Position numbers and translations under genes: made by a program
The notes under the pieces: model-generated
What the model saw: only the letters and a program-made list of their open reading frames with translations
What the model was told of the DNA's origin: nothing
Databases searched by the model: none
In this document: one piece after another, positions 8,801 through 17,645 of the stretch
How positions within the stretch are numbered: position 1 is the first letter of the stretch
Layout of the letters: every line of letters starts with the position of its first letter
DNA from: a virus
Virus record (IMG/VR): IMGVR_UViG_3300013132_002012
Location: 1-26,512 of that record
Length of the DNA stretch: 26,512 nucleotides
Direction: 5' to 3' (one strand)

Positions 8801-11800
8801 TAACATTACCCGCTGTAAAAGGCATAGATGGTAATGTATTAGTCTTTAATGCCAACGGAGACAAACTTGAATTTGTCAGTGCTGACTTATTTGGTGGCGG
8901 GCAAGTAGCAGTAAGTGCAGATAATGGTGATGATATTAATGATGGTATCAATAAACCAGTTAAAACAATTAAACGTGCCCTACAAATAGCCAGCGGCCTA
9001 GTATATAATGCTAATGGCGGAGTTAACGGTAAACGTCTTGTTATTGCAGTGGCCAGTGGCGAGTACTATGAAGATAATCCTATAATTATTCCAGACAATG
9101 TTAGTGTAGTAGGTGCTGGACTACGTGCCTGTAATATTAGACCATTGAATAATGGTAAGGATATGCTACGAGTACGTAATGGTTGTTATTTTACAGAGAT
9201 TACTTTTAGAGACGCTTTAAACGTAGACGGTAGGCCTGCATTTACTTTTAACTATGCAGTGGCATTTGATGATCCTGCAGATACATTTACCTCTAGAGTT
9301 GGATACACATATTTGCCTACAACTAAGCCCACTATTACTCAAAGCCCTTATGTACAAAATTGTAGTATTATTAGTTTCTTAGGTGGTAATGGTGTACTTG
9401 TAGATGGTAGAAAAGTTAAAGTACCTAACTTACCACTCAATGCAATTGAAGCAGAACTAACCAATAATACATTACCAGGTGTGCCTCAACAGGGCAAGTC
9501 AATGGTGGCCAATGCCTTTACTATGTTAAGTTTTGGTGGAACTGGGTGGCGTGTTATTAATGATGCATATGCACAAATTGTAAGTTGCTTTCAAATATTT
9601 TGCTTAAATGGCAGTTACTGTCAAAGCGGTGGATATTTAAGTATTACAAATAGTGCTACAAACTTTGGACAGTATGCTTTACGTGCTAGTGGATATAGCC
9701 CAAATGCTTTTGAATTTAATAGAGGCTTTATTATTACTACTAGCAGTTTTTTAGGCCAAGATGTTATTACTGCTATTGGCTTTAAAGAACTTCCAAATCC
9801 ACATTATGTTACACGATTTAGAGATCCTACATACAAACAGGCCTATGACATAATCAACGCCTATAAAGATGAACTAGCAGCAGATTTAATAACTTGGATT
9901 AACACACAAATTACTAACAGTACTGCTCCATTTGATAGTACCTTTATATATAATCAAGCCAAATGCTTACGTGATGCTAAGATAGTTTTAGAGGCTGTGG
10001 CCTATGATACACTATCAGGTGGCAACAGTAAAATAATAGAAGCAGCACTAAGTTATTCAGAGGCAAACAGTATAACATTAAATTTCCAAAAAGAAGAAAA
10101 CGTTGCTGCTTTTACTAGACTACGTGATATTACTTTACCTTATGTAACAGGCACAGGATTAAGTGCCACAGTAGAGGCCAAATTTGATCTTTTTATTAGT
10201 GTATTAGATGACCCAACTACAGCACCAGATATTATTGAAACTACCAATATAGGTGATATTACTGCCAATCATATCTTAACCAGTGTTAATGATATTGTAA
10301 ATTTTGATTCTACAACTGTAGATGTAACCAATAATGTCATCGTTATACCAGGACATGGACTAACAAACATGGCCAAAGTTGTCTATAGTAACAATGGTAA
10401 TAATGATATACCTGGACTGGATAATGAACAAACATATTATGTAGATCTTTTAAATGCTAATCAAATTAGATTATTCACAGATGAAAGTCAAAGTAAAATA
10501 GTTGATGTTTTGGGGTTAGGTACAGGTACTCATAGACTACTAAAAAATGTTAGAGAGTATTTTATTGATGAAGTGTTAACCTATCATAAAGTATTCCAAA
10601 AATTAACATTGCCTAGCAGCAGTTATACATTTACACCTGGTTTAGATATTAATGGCACAACATTAATTGGTGCTGTTACAGAATCAAATCATGCATATGT
10701 ACTTAATTGGGACCCAACTACTAGAGAACTAATTGTAGCCATTGATGTTGCTGCTCAAAGTCCTGACTTTTTAGTTACCAGTATTATAGGGGGTGATCAT
10801 AGCGGAACATCAATACCAGGTGGTATAACTCCTACCAGCGTAGTCAGTGTAAGTGACTACTATAGTGCTACATTTAAGGTAGGTAGTACGTTTGGCAGTG
10901 CTTTATTAGAGAATAAGATACAATTACCTGGTAAACAGATTTGGTTGCATAGACCCAGTATTTGTAATAGTAGTAGCCACACTTGGGAATATGCTGGTAG
11001 TGGTATTGACTATAATGCACTGCCTCAAAACGGTGGAACTACCAAAGTTGAATATCAACAGGTCAGTGATTTACCAGGTCGTGTATATACATCAGGTACT
11101 AACGAATTAGGTGACTTCCTAGTTGGTGACTTTATTAAGGCAGAAAATAAAACTGGTAATGTAACATTTACTAATACTGTTAGTATTGGTGAATTGGACG
11201 CATTGAAATTAAGCATAAATGATATTGTTATTGAAGAATTTAGTATAGATATTCAATTAGGTGACAGTGAACCAGGTGGTCCAAAAAATACAAGAATTAG
11301 TACACAAAAAGCAGTATACAGTTATATTCAAAATAAATTAAGTCCGTTTCTAGATAGATCAGTAACTACAAATAACGAAGCAGGTGCAATACCTCAACTT
11401 AATAGTTTGGGTCTATTGAATGCAGATATGATACCGCCAATTAGAAACTTCCTTGTATGGAAAACTAATGGTTATGGTAGTAGACTAACTTTAAAAGATA
11501 CTGTACCATCCAGTAATGTGTTACCTGCTGATATTAGTACAGAAACATATAGTACAGTTGATATAATTTTAAATGATACACTAACTGCCAATGATCTTAC
11601 CCTAGTAACTCAAACAAGTTCAGGAGCCTCAGGATATCTTGTAGGTAATGTTGTCAGTCAAAACGTAATAACAGTGGCTAGTATAAGTCAAACCTTTGAT
11701 ATACTGTTTGATACTAGCGGACCTTTAACTGTTAATGGTATAAGTTATACCTTGAATACCAACGTTGGTATTACAACAGTATCCAGCCCATTAACTAATC

Positions 11801-14175
11801 AAACATCAAACTATGTATTAAGTGAAGTTTCACCCAGTCAAATGTTGCTACTGGATACAACTGCAACTTATGATTTTACAGGGGTTGATCCAGTAACCGG
11901 AGCCATAACCAAAGCACAAGGTTATATTAATGATGTAGACTATCCTCCAACTGGTTTAGAACTTGGTGTTATTGCACAAGTAGATAATATTAATAAAATA
12001 AATGGTTCAGGATATGTAAACGGTGTATACAAGAATATAAGCCTAACTAATGTAACTGGTACTGGTACTGGAGCAATAGCAACAATAACCGTACTCAATG
12101 GTCAAGTGACTACAGTAGAAATGGTAATAGGTGGTGCTGGTTATACTGAAGGCAACTTATTAAGTGCTACACTACCATTACAATCAGGAGCCCCAGGCGG
12201 ATTTAGTATACCAGTACTTAAAATAGAAAATAGATTACACATTGACAATGTGGGCGGGATAAAATTTAGTAATAACCAAGACCCAGACTTAAAGGATTAT
12301 ATTCAGGATGCTAATGCACCTTCTGCATCAATAAGTCAAACAGGCACAATAGAAATTACTTTTGATGCTAATAATGGAGTGAACTCAACTCCAGGTGTAG
12401 ATACTATTACAATACCTAGTCATGGATTACTAGATGGTGATCCTGTGCTCTATGATCCTGTTGGACAAGTAGAAATAGGTGGATCATTACAAGGGCCACA
12501 AGCAAATACAGTATACTACGTAAAATATATAGATGTTAATACTATTCAATTATACACTAATTATACTTTATTAGCACAGGAAAGAGTAATATTATATAGT
12601 TCAGGTCAAGGTACTCAAAAACTTATTGTATCTAATATAGATTTAATTAATGATAGTATATTTTTAGCAGCACATGGATATTTAAAAGGTACTGCACTTA
12701 AGATTACTGGTACAGAACTACCTGTTGGATTTGATTCAGGTAAAATATATTATGTTGGATCCGTAACTACAAATAGTTTTACCTTGCATGATGACAAAAT
12801 AGATGCAGATAATAGTTTTAATGGTGTTGTAACTGAGCCTAAAGATATACAAAATAAGCTACCAGGTACAATGACCTTTACGAAACTGAATATAAGAGTC
12901 GATGGTGCTATAAACACAAGTTCAAAACTTTATGCTAACTGGTCTGGACTCAGTGCCAATAATATTGCTGCCAATAACATTATTAGTGGTGTTATCAGCC
13001 CTAGTAGATTAGGTAGTTTAGCAGCAAATAATACTACATTCCTAAGAGGTGATAGTGTATATGCTCCCGTGGTACAAAATATCACCAAGCCAAATGATAG
13101 TGCGTTAACTATACTAGGTAATTTTACTACCAATGCTAATAATATAAGCGAGTATACAAATAGTGTAAGTTTAGATGTTGACGTAGTTGATGGATCAGAA
13201 GCAAGAGCAACACCTGGTGGGTTTCAATGGACTAACCTTGGTGTGGCGAGATTCAATAGAAGTCAATTTGAAGTAGGCACTAGCGGAGCAGTAGGACAGG
13301 TTACTATCAAACCGTTAGTAGTTAACGCTGGTTTATTCAATAATGCCAATGCATCTTATTATTTGGATAGTAGTAATCATACTGTACAACCTGTAAACAA
13401 AGGCGGAACTGGAATTAGTACATATACTCCAGGTGATATGTTATATGCCAGTACAAATAGTATATTAGATTTTGTGCAAATTGGTGATCCTTATAATGTA
13501 TTACACGTTAGCGCAGCAGGTGATAAACCAGAATGGACAGATACATTAGTAATTTCAGGACTTACAGTTAATGGTGACCTAAATGTAGCAGGAGCAAAGA
13601 GCACACTAAATGCTTATGATATAAGGATGGACGACAATAATATTGAACTGGGCAGTGTTGATCCTGTGTTCAATAGAGAAGGAGTGATAAACTACACAGG
13701 TGGTGGTAGCTTAACTACAGAAGTAACTATTCCTCTATCAAATTTAGGTACGAAAAATCTTATTCCAGGTATGACAATTACCAAAGTAATTGTGGCAGGT
13801 CAACCAGGACAATTTGGTGCTGATAGTAAAATTTTAAGTGTTGATAGTGCTACACAGATTACTGTAATTGGTACTACGGTTCCAACTAGCGGTGAAGTAA
13901 GATTTAATGCAGGTGGCGCCTCAGATGATACAGCCGATAACGGTGGCTTAACAATAAAGAGTACGGTAAATAAGACATTGGCTTGGAAGAAGAATACGGG
14001 TGCTTGGACCAGTAGTGATAATATGGATTTAGCAGATACAAAAACTTATATGATAAACAATACTACAGTGTTAAGCGCAAATACAGTATTGGGTAAAGAA
14101 TTAAGCAGTGATGCAGGCAAAATCATGACCAGTGGTAGCACTTGGATAAGAACTTTTGCCTTTATGGGAGTATAA
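5818..14175 (+). CDS. Giant modular tail fibre protein
   Basis: A 2785-residue structural protein, one of the largest in the window. Residues 1-55 (MAKRIQLRRD, AQGEIGVD, FKIGDGTSTWNDLDY) are the short N-terminal fibre module related to the MTD N-terminal domain. About 100-1020 is a long, low-complexity beta-rich shaft of repeats of the type GDLTVDGDTTLKGDLNVQG and TGNVTGNVTGN. It includes a module with SFVVGQKYIVQTQGTPPTDF (about 442-461) and a duplicated block. About 1026-1340 is a right-handed beta-helix (begins GGGQVAVSADNGDDINDG). About 1335-1480 is an alpha-helical insert. Three related modules with an I-x-x-HG(L/Y) start occur near 1505, 2198 and 2275. The C-terminus (STVNKTLAWKKNTGAWTSSD to FAFMGV) is a fibre-end motif common in marine phages. 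The strong GGAGG binding site may be hairpin-regulated. The product is probably the long fibre or a whisker-like appendage; its receptor is unknown. Confidence 0.85.
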   Translation: MAKRIQLRRDIRQNWEDINPKLAQGEIGVDLSLKNFKIGDGTSTWNDLDYAIITGKLGRVNEDTYIETGDDSNNPDAIYFVNNGDITVELTPELKRVFVATLFDNNEADPISSTSPTTGMVVVRGGVGISEDLNVGGNIDALDLTVNEATILNRIFGNIQGTLFGNVVLTDTNLNTAGIYTSNGTRILSPGTGITPPLFTGNVNGNINSTASSFDLVTINGGAIDGTIIGSTTPANMTGVIVTATDKFVGKLQGDLIGDVYAQNGTTKIIENSATGSAATFYGTLVGNTAGDFRGDIFAEDSSRKVFENGRGNLPSDANFEHAVFFGNVGGNISSDGVSTFSNIEVNGGRVDNTPIGKNIPAEIVGTTIIATEVFIGQFEGIITGSSTGDVLSAEGVKVLENGTDGTNAYFVGDIKTKDGDTTILNSGLGWISTGTLVNSGSFVVGQKYIVQTQGTPPTDFTQIGSISNTAGTIFTATGVGTGNGKAYLATYLPATYTGNVTGNVTGNVTATTISTATLTSTENVSLGANLAVAGDANITGNINAQNFNVTGTSVAISGTKFTIQSSTGDTDIAGNLTVGGNFDLIGDLDVNDVNANNITAVDINGVTVTTTGNISVGDDITVTNDLAVGANANITGITSSGSFVGDLLDIDNIRIDGNTISSTSGEIKITTATTSDYLDISSRTFKVTYNNTQSISVFDMTGNLAVDGDLDVTGDANITGNINAQNFTLDGTTLAISGTKFTVQSSTGDTNIAGDLTVDGDTTLKGDLNVQGSLTYLNTTNTEITDNVIILNKGEIGAGVTAGTAGIEIDRGTADNAWLNWNETDDIWEFGINGAFADLKVLNLFVTGDAQIDGDLVTTGDITINDLYAQNINITANANIGADMQVTGFSQFTGDMTAGDITADNITVTVNVDITGTLDVTGLATFDSVDINGGNIDGTKIGETTPDTIKATNVDVDNLNIKNAGEIRLKETTAAGNTYVGLKAPDAFVNSYTLTLPAVKGIDGNVLVFNANGDKLEFVSADLFGGGQVAVSADNGDDINDGINKPVKTIKRALQIASGLVYNANGGVNGKRLVIAVASGEYYEDNPIIIPDNVSVVGAGLRACNIRPLNNGKDMLRVRNGCYFTEITFRDALNVDGRPAFTFNYAVAFDDPADTFTSRVGYTYLPTTKPTITQSPYVQNCSIISFLGGNGVLVDGRKVKVPNLPLNAIEAELTNNTLPGVPQQGKSMVANAFTMLSFGGTGWRVINDAYAQIVSCFQIFCLNGSYCQSGGYLSITNSATNFGQYALRASGYSPNAFEFNRGFIITTSSFLGQDVITAIGFKELPNPHYVTRFRDPTYKQAYDIINAYKDELAADLITWINTQITNSTAPFDSTFIYNQAKCLRDAKIVLEAVAYDTLSGGNSKIIEAALSYSEANSITLNFQKEENVAAFTRLRDITLPYVTGTGLSATVEAKFDLFISVLDDPTTAPDIIETTNIGDITANHILTSVNDIVNFDSTTVDVTNNVIVIPGHGLTNMAKVVYSNNGNNDIPGLDNEQTYYVDLLNANQIRLFTDESQSKIVDVLGLGTGTHRLLKNVREYFIDEVLTYHKVFQKLTLPSSSYTFTPGLDINGTTLIGAVTESNHAYVLNWDPTTRELIVAIDVAAQSPDFLVTSIIGGDHSGTSIPGGITPTSVVSVSDYYSATFKVGSTFGSALLENKIQLPGKQIWLHRPSICNSSSHTWEYAGSGIDYNALPQNGGTTKVEYQQVSDLPGRVYTSGTNELGDFLVGDFIKAENKTGNVTFTNTVSIGELDALKLSINDIVIEEFSIDIQLGDSEPGGPKNTRISTQKAVYSYIQNKLSPFLDRSVTTNNEAGAIPQLNSLGLLNADMIPPIRNFLVWKTNGYGSRLTLKDTVPSSNVLPADISTETYSTVDIILNDTLTANDLTLVTQTSSGASGYLVGNVVSQNVITVASISQTFDILFDTSGPLTVNGISYTLNTNVGITTVSSPLTNQTSNYVLSEVSPSQMLLLDTTATYDFTGVDPVTGAITKAQGYINDVDYPPTGLELGVIAQVDNINKINGSGYVNGVYKNISLTNVTGTGTGAIATITVLNGQVTTVEMVIGGAGYTEGNLLSATLPLQSGAPGGFSIPVLKIENRLHIDNVGGIKFSNNQDPDLKDYIQDANAPSASISQTGTIEITFDANNGVNSTPGVDTITIPSHGLLDGDPVLYDPVGQVEIGGSLQGPQANTVYYVKYIDVNTIQLYTNYTLLAQERVILYSSGQGTQKLIVSNIDLINDSIFLAAHGYLKGTALKITGTELPVGFDSGKIYYVGSVTTNSFTLHDDKIDADNSFNGVVTEPKDIQNKLPGTMTFTKLNIRVDGAINTSSKLYANWSGLSANNIAANNIISGVISPSRLGSLAANNTTFLRGDSVYAPVVQNITKPNDSALTILGNFTTNANNISEYTNSVSLDVDVVDGSEARATPGGFQWTNLGVARFNRSQFEVGTSGAVGQVTIKPLVVNAGLFNNANASYYLDSSNHTVQPVNKGGTGISTYTPGDMLYASTNSILDFVQIGDPYNVLHVSAAGDKPEWTDTLVISGLTVNGDLNVAGAKSTLNAYDIRMDDNNIELGSVDPVFNREGVINYTGGGSLTTEVTIPLSNLGTKNLIPGMTITKVIVAGQPGQFGADSKILSVDSATQITVIGTTVPTSGEVRFNAGGASDDTADNGGLTIKSTVNKTLAWKKNTGAWTSSDNMDLADTKTYMINNTTVLSANTVLGKELSSDAGKIMTSGSTWIRTFAFMGV
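7412..8103 (+). repeat. Duplicated shaft block, 540 bases apart
   Basis: A block of roughly 150 bases beginning near 7412 recurs near 7952, offset by exactly 540 bases (180 codons). In both copies the protein reads GDANITGNINAQNF, then AISGTKFT, QSSTGDT and IAG. DNA differences are mainly at third codon positions, so this is an older, selected duplication rather than a fresh one. Confidence 0.75.
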
Positions 14176-14176
14176 A

Positions 14177-14509
14177 ATGGCAGAAGCATTAGGAATATTA
14201 GGACAGATAGCCCCCGCAGATACGAATCTTACAGATTTGTACAGCGTGCCTTCGGGAACAATGGCTACTATAAGCAGTATCACTGTATGTAATAGGAGTA
14301 CATCCTTAACTAATTTTAGGATCTCAGTAGCGAAGGCTAATGAATTAGATGCTACTAAACAATATATATTTTATGATCAAGAACTTGATGCAAATAGCAC
14401 ATTCACTGTAACTATTGGTATTACTCTAGGTCCTACAGATAAAATAAGAGTTAGAACAGCAACAGCAAACGTTCTAACATTTAATATATTTGGTATAGAG
14501 GTGAACTAA
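14177..14509 (+). CDS. Small phage structural-type protein, function unknown
   Basis: A 110-residue protein beginning MAEALGILGQIAPADTN. The pattern of short strands and polar turns (LYSVPSGTMATISSITVCN, FTVTIGITLGPTDKIRV) suggests a single beta-sandwich domain such as those attached to fibres or capsids. I do not recognise a named family. The start at ATG 14177 follows the giant fibre stop by one base and has GGGAG at 14166-14170 six bases upstream. The in-frame ATG at 14156 lies inside the fibre gene and lacks that support. The stop overlaps the next ATG (TAATG), so it is coupled to the 785-residue gene. Its position within the fibre cluster suggests a virion part or a fibre accessory factor; this is inference. 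Confidence 0.7.
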   Translation: MAEALGILGQIAPADTNLTDLYSVPSGTMATISSITVCNRSTSLTNFRISVAKANELDATKQYIFYDQELDANSTFTVTIGITLGPTDKIRVRTATANVLTFNIFGIEVN

Positions 14510-16866
14510 TGGCACTAGGATCATCAAACCCAACAACTAACTTAACTAAAGTTAAGAATACTGCTGTTGATGTTAATACAGGCAACGCAGGTGCAGGTAC
14601 TCAACGTGTAGTCATTGCCACAAACCAACCCACATTACCAGTTAGTCTTACAGGAGGTAGTGGGGATTTAGGTAATGTTAATATAAAACAAGTTTATGCA
14701 GAAGATGCAGCAGCAGTCAGTGGTGATAGTGTATTTGTTGCTGGTGTAGTCAGAGAAGATATTCTAGCAACAAGTACTAGTGCAAGTGGTAACTATACCA
14801 CACTAAAAAGTAACAGTGTAGGAAGACTATATACCAGCACTACTATAGATGCAGCATTACCAGCAGGAACTGCTATAGTAGGTAAAACATACTTGACAGA
14901 TGGCACAAGTGATGCCACTGTTAAAGCAGCAAGTACGGCAGCAGTAGCAACAGATACAGCATTAGTAGTAGCAGTAAGCCCAAATAATTCAGTAGCCGTC
15001 ACACAAAGTACAGCAGCCAATTTAAAAGTTGAAGCCGCAATTGCTTCTGGTCAAACTTTAGGTACAGTTAGCACAGTTACTAGTCTAACACAACTTAACG
15101 GTACAAACATCAGTATGAAGGCGGCTAGTACTGCTGCACTGGCAACTGATACAAGTTTGGTTGTTGCTCTAAGTCCTAATAGTCCAATACCGGCCGGCAC
15201 TAATAATATTGGTGACGTTGATATAGCCAGTGCCTTACCAGCAGGTACAAACACTATTGGTAAGGTAGACATTAATCAAGTATATACTGAAGATACAGCT
15301 AGCACTGGGGCAGAATCGTTACATTTGGCAGGTGCAATAAGACAGGATGTTTTGGTTAGCAGTGTAACTGATACTGGTGACTATGCTACACTTAAAGTTA
15401 ATAGTGTAGGTAGGCTTTGGACTACAACTGCACTGGATACTGCATTACCAGTAGGTTCCAATACAATAGGTAAGGTTAATATTATAGCAGGTAGTACAGA
15501 GGCTAGTATTAAAGCAGGAAGTACATTACCTTCAAGTACTGACACTGCTATAGTTGTAACATTACGTGATCCAATCAGCACTAATTCAAGTGGCACCATT
15601 GGTAAACTTGGCGCAAATGATGGAGTAGACATTGGTGATGTAACCATCAATAATGCCACTTTGGCAGTAACACAATCAGGTACTTGGACTCTTAGCACCA
15701 TCACTAGCATAGGAACAGCAAATTTAGCAGCAGATGACCTACATGATGGAGTAGCAGGAACAATTGTAGTAATGAACGGCGGGTTCGCTAATAGCACAGC
15801 ACCAACAGCAGTAGCAGATGGTGATGCTGCGAGATTATGGACTACTCTAAACGGCGCACTACATATTGCTGATGCTGGTGGAAGTCTTACAGTAGATGCA
15901 CCAGTAGGTACTCCTGTATTTGTGAGATTAAGTGATGGTACTAATGCTATATCTACCTTGCCAGTAAGTTTGGCCAGTGTACCTAGTCATCCAGTAACTA
16001 ATGCAGGAACTTTTGCTGTACAGGTAGATGGTGCAGCATTAACAGCACTACAATTATTAGATGACGTAGTTGCTACAAATGGTAGCACTGCTCTAACTAA
16101 AGGTTACCATATAGCAGGCACAGATGGTATTAACGCAAGAATATTAAGCACAAATACAAGTGGGCATGTAAACATAGCAGATGGTGGTAATAGTATTAGT
16201 GTAGATGCACCAGTAGGTACTCCTGTATTTGTGAGATTAAGTGACGGAACAAACGCAATAGCAACGTTGCCAGTAAGTTTAGCCACTGTACCAAGTCATC
16301 CAGTAACTAATGCAGGAACTTTTGCTGTACAAGTAGATGGCGCAGCACTAACAGCATTACAATTATTAGATGATGCTGTTAGTACTGTAGGAAGTGCAGT
16401 ACTAACTAAAGGTATACAGATAACTGGTACTGATGGCTCTGCGTCAAGAGCTATGGCAGTGACCACAAATGGCTTTGTAAAAATTGATGACGGTGGTGGT
16501 TCAATTACTATTGATGGTGGTGTTAACATCAATAGTAATACTACACAGATGAACTCAAACGCTAGTACTACTACCCTTGCTGCTAGTCTTATAATTAAGG
16601 CACTTGCAGGTAATTTATATATGTTAACTGGTTATAATGATAGTGCTTCTGGCCAGTTTATTCAAATTTTCAATTCAAGTAGTTTGCCAGCCAATGGAGT
16701 TGCCCCTGTTATTACATTTTATGTAGCACCAAAGAGTAATTTTAGTTTCGATTTTGGAGTATATGGTAGATATTTTGGAACAGGAATAGTAGTATGTAAT
16801 TCAACAACAGTGGCAACCAAGACTATAGGATCTTCTGATTGTTGGTTTGATGCACAATATAAGTAA
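14509..16866 (+). CDS. Repeat-rich phage structural (fibre) protein
   Basis: A 785-residue, Thr/Ser/Ala-rich, very acidic-to-neutral protein composed of degenerate beta-repeats. Early modules recur about 196 residues apart (QVYAEDAAAVSGDSVFVAG with VREDILAT, then QVYTEDTASTGAESLHLAG with IRQDVLVS), each followed by a YTTLKSNSVGRLYT- or YATLKVNSVGRLWT-type strand pair. Between them lie short LPAGT-x-x-IGK-type turns. About 445-650 holds two nearly identical 103-residue repeats (VDAPVGTPVFVRLSDGTNAI, VPSHPVTNAGTFAVQVDGAA). The last 110 residues form a non-repetitive C-terminal domain with aromatic-rich strands, probably the distal tip. Such modules are common in virion proteins annotated only as structural. 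GAGGTG at 14498-14503 is the binding site. It is a fibre or decoration protein by context; the precise role is unknown. Confidence 0.75.
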   Translation: MALGSSNPTTNLTKVKNTAVDVNTGNAGAGTQRVVIATNQPTLPVSLTGGSGDLGNVNIKQVYAEDAAAVSGDSVFVAGVVREDILATSTSASGNYTTLKSNSVGRLYTSTTIDAALPAGTAIVGKTYLTDGTSDATVKAASTAAVATDTALVVAVSPNNSVAVTQSTAANLKVEAAIASGQTLGTVSTVTSLTQLNGTNISMKAASTAALATDTSLVVALSPNSPIPAGTNNIGDVDIASALPAGTNTIGKVDINQVYTEDTASTGAESLHLAGAIRQDVLVSSVTDTGDYATLKVNSVGRLWTTTALDTALPVGSNTIGKVNIIAGSTEASIKAGSTLPSSTDTAIVVTLRDPISTNSSGTIGKLGANDGVDIGDVTINNATLAVTQSGTWTLSTITSIGTANLAADDLHDGVAGTIVVMNGGFANSTAPTAVADGDAARLWTTLNGALHIADAGGSLTVDAPVGTPVFVRLSDGTNAISTLPVSLASVPSHPVTNAGTFAVQVDGAALTALQLLDDVVATNGSTALTKGYHIAGTDGINARILSTNTSGHVNIADGGNSISVDAPVGTPVFVRLSDGTNAIATLPVSLATVPSHPVTNAGTFAVQVDGAALTALQLLDDAVSTVGSAVLTKGIQITGTDGSASRAMAVTTNGFVKIDDGGGSITIDGGVNINSNTTQMNSNASTTTLAASLIIKALAGNLYMLTGYNDSASGQFIQIFNSSSLPANGVAPVITFYVAPKSNFSFDFGVYGRYFGTGIVVCNSTTVATKTIGSSDCWFDAQYK
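15841..16458 (+). repeat. Two tandem 309-base repeats
   Basis: Two copies of 309 bases (103 codons), 15841-16149 and 16150-16458, lie head to tail inside the repeat-rich structural gene. The central part, from the VDAPVGTP codons to the LLDD codons, is almost identical at the DNA level. A third, partial copy of the first few codons follows. The near-identity suggests recent duplication or ongoing gene conversion. Confidence 0.8.
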
Positions 16867-16875
16867 GGTAAAGAC

Positions 16876-17589
16876 ATGGCATTAATTATAACACCACCAA
16901 ATCCAGGATTACAGGGATTGCCAGGACCACAAGGTGCTACTGGAGCAACAGGATCCACAGGATCCACAGGAGCACAAGGAACTACAGGAGCACAAGGAAC
17001 TACAGGAGCACAAGGAACTACAGGAGCACAAGGAACTACAGGTTCTACAGGAGCAGCTGGTCCTAGCAATGTTATTAATAGTTCAGCTGTTACTACAGGT
17101 ACATTTTATCCTGTACTTACAGCAGGAGCAGGTAATCAAACACCAAGTTATCGTTCAACTTTAAGCTATAATGCTGCTACTAATGTATTAAGTGTCACAG
17201 CAACAGCCGCAACATATGGTGATTTGGCAGAAAATTATGTTGCTGATTCTGTATATGAACCAGGAACTGTTCTTATGATAGGTGGTAGTAAAGAAGTAAC
17301 TTTAGCCATAGATAATAGTAATAGAATTGCTGGTGTAGTAAGTACTAACCCATCCCATTTGATGAACGCTGATTGTGAAGGAGACCATGTTGTGGCTATT
17401 GCCCTTCAAGGTCGTATTCCTGTAAAGGTTGTTGGCCTTATTACAAAAGGAGATTTTTTAATAAGTGCAGGTAATGGATATGCTAAATCAATAAGTGTAC
17501 TAGAACCAAAATACGGACAAGTAATAGGTATAGCATTACAAAGTTTTAATGGTATCCAAGGTGTAATTGAAGTAATGGTAGGGAAATAA
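16876..17589 (+). CDS. Collagen-like fibre protein with conserved C-terminal fibre domain
   Basis: A 237-residue protein. Residues 11-63 are a Gly-X-Y tract ([16 protein letters not shown], then four GAQGTT units), which should form a collagen triple helix. Proline is in the Y position once (GLP) and many X/Y positions are Thr. Residues about 65-110 are a linker with short strands. Residues about 112-237 form a C-terminal domain beginning [19 protein letters not shown] with IAGVVSTNP and [14 protein letters not shown] recognise this as a recurrent C-terminal domain of marine phage fibre proteins. It may be related to intramolecular-chaperone or autoproteolytic fibre tails, but no catalytic residue was identified. 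AAGG at 16865-16868 is a weak binding site. It is probably a short trimeric fibre joined to, or assembled with, the large adhesin that follows and that also starts with a collagen-like tract. Confidence 0.8.
   Translation: MALIITPPNPGLQGLPGPQGATGATGSTGSTGAQGTTGAQGTTGAQGTTGAQGTTGSTGAAGPSNVINSSAVTTGTFYPVLTAGAGNQTPSYRSTLSYNAATNVLSVTATAATYGDLAENYVADSVYEPGTVLMIGGSKEVTLAIDNSNRIAGVVSTNPSHLMNADCEGDHVVAIALQGRIPVKVVGLITKGDFLISAGNGYAKSISVLEPKYGQVIGIALQSFNGIQGVIEVMVGK
16951..17040 (+). repeat. Tandem repeats in the collagen-like tract
   Basis: Two perfect 9-base units GGATCCACA (16951-16968) are followed by four perfect 18-base units GGAGCACAAGGAACTACA (16969-17040), encoding GST GST and then GAQGTT four times. 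All units are multiples of three, so gain or loss of copies would change fibre length without a frameshift. There are no third-position differences among the four long units, indicating very recent expansion. Confidence 0.95.
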
Positions 17590-17597
17590 TAATAATA

Positions 17598-17645
17598 ATG
17601 ATACAAGGTATTCAAGGCATTCAAGGTTATGGCAAATCAATGTAG
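17598..17645 (+). other. Fifteen-codon collagen-like mini-ORF overlapping the adhesin start
   Basis: An ATG at 17598 opens MIQGIQGIQGYGKSM and stops at 17645, in another frame from the adhesin start at 17629. Its GIQ repeats match the collagen-like codons inside the adhesin (near 17707). It is either a relic of a longer Gly-X-Y tract or a short leader peptide that delivers ribosomes to the poorly marked adhesin start. Expression is unproven. Confidence 0.4.

Noticed and set aside
14171-14178. TATAAAAT as a late promoter for the 110-residue gene
   Set aside because: It lies in a two-gene junction fully explained by the stop, spacing and start codon, and matches the late consensus at only six of eight bases.
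16951-17040. Short regular repeats as a CRISPR array
   Set aside because: The units are contiguous with no spacers and encode Gly-X-Y residues.
16934-17164. Second open frame through the collagen-like repeat (EQQDPQDPQ-type protein)
   Set aside because: The 18-base repeats keep any frame open, there is no binding site, and the Gly-X-Y frame is clearly the real one.
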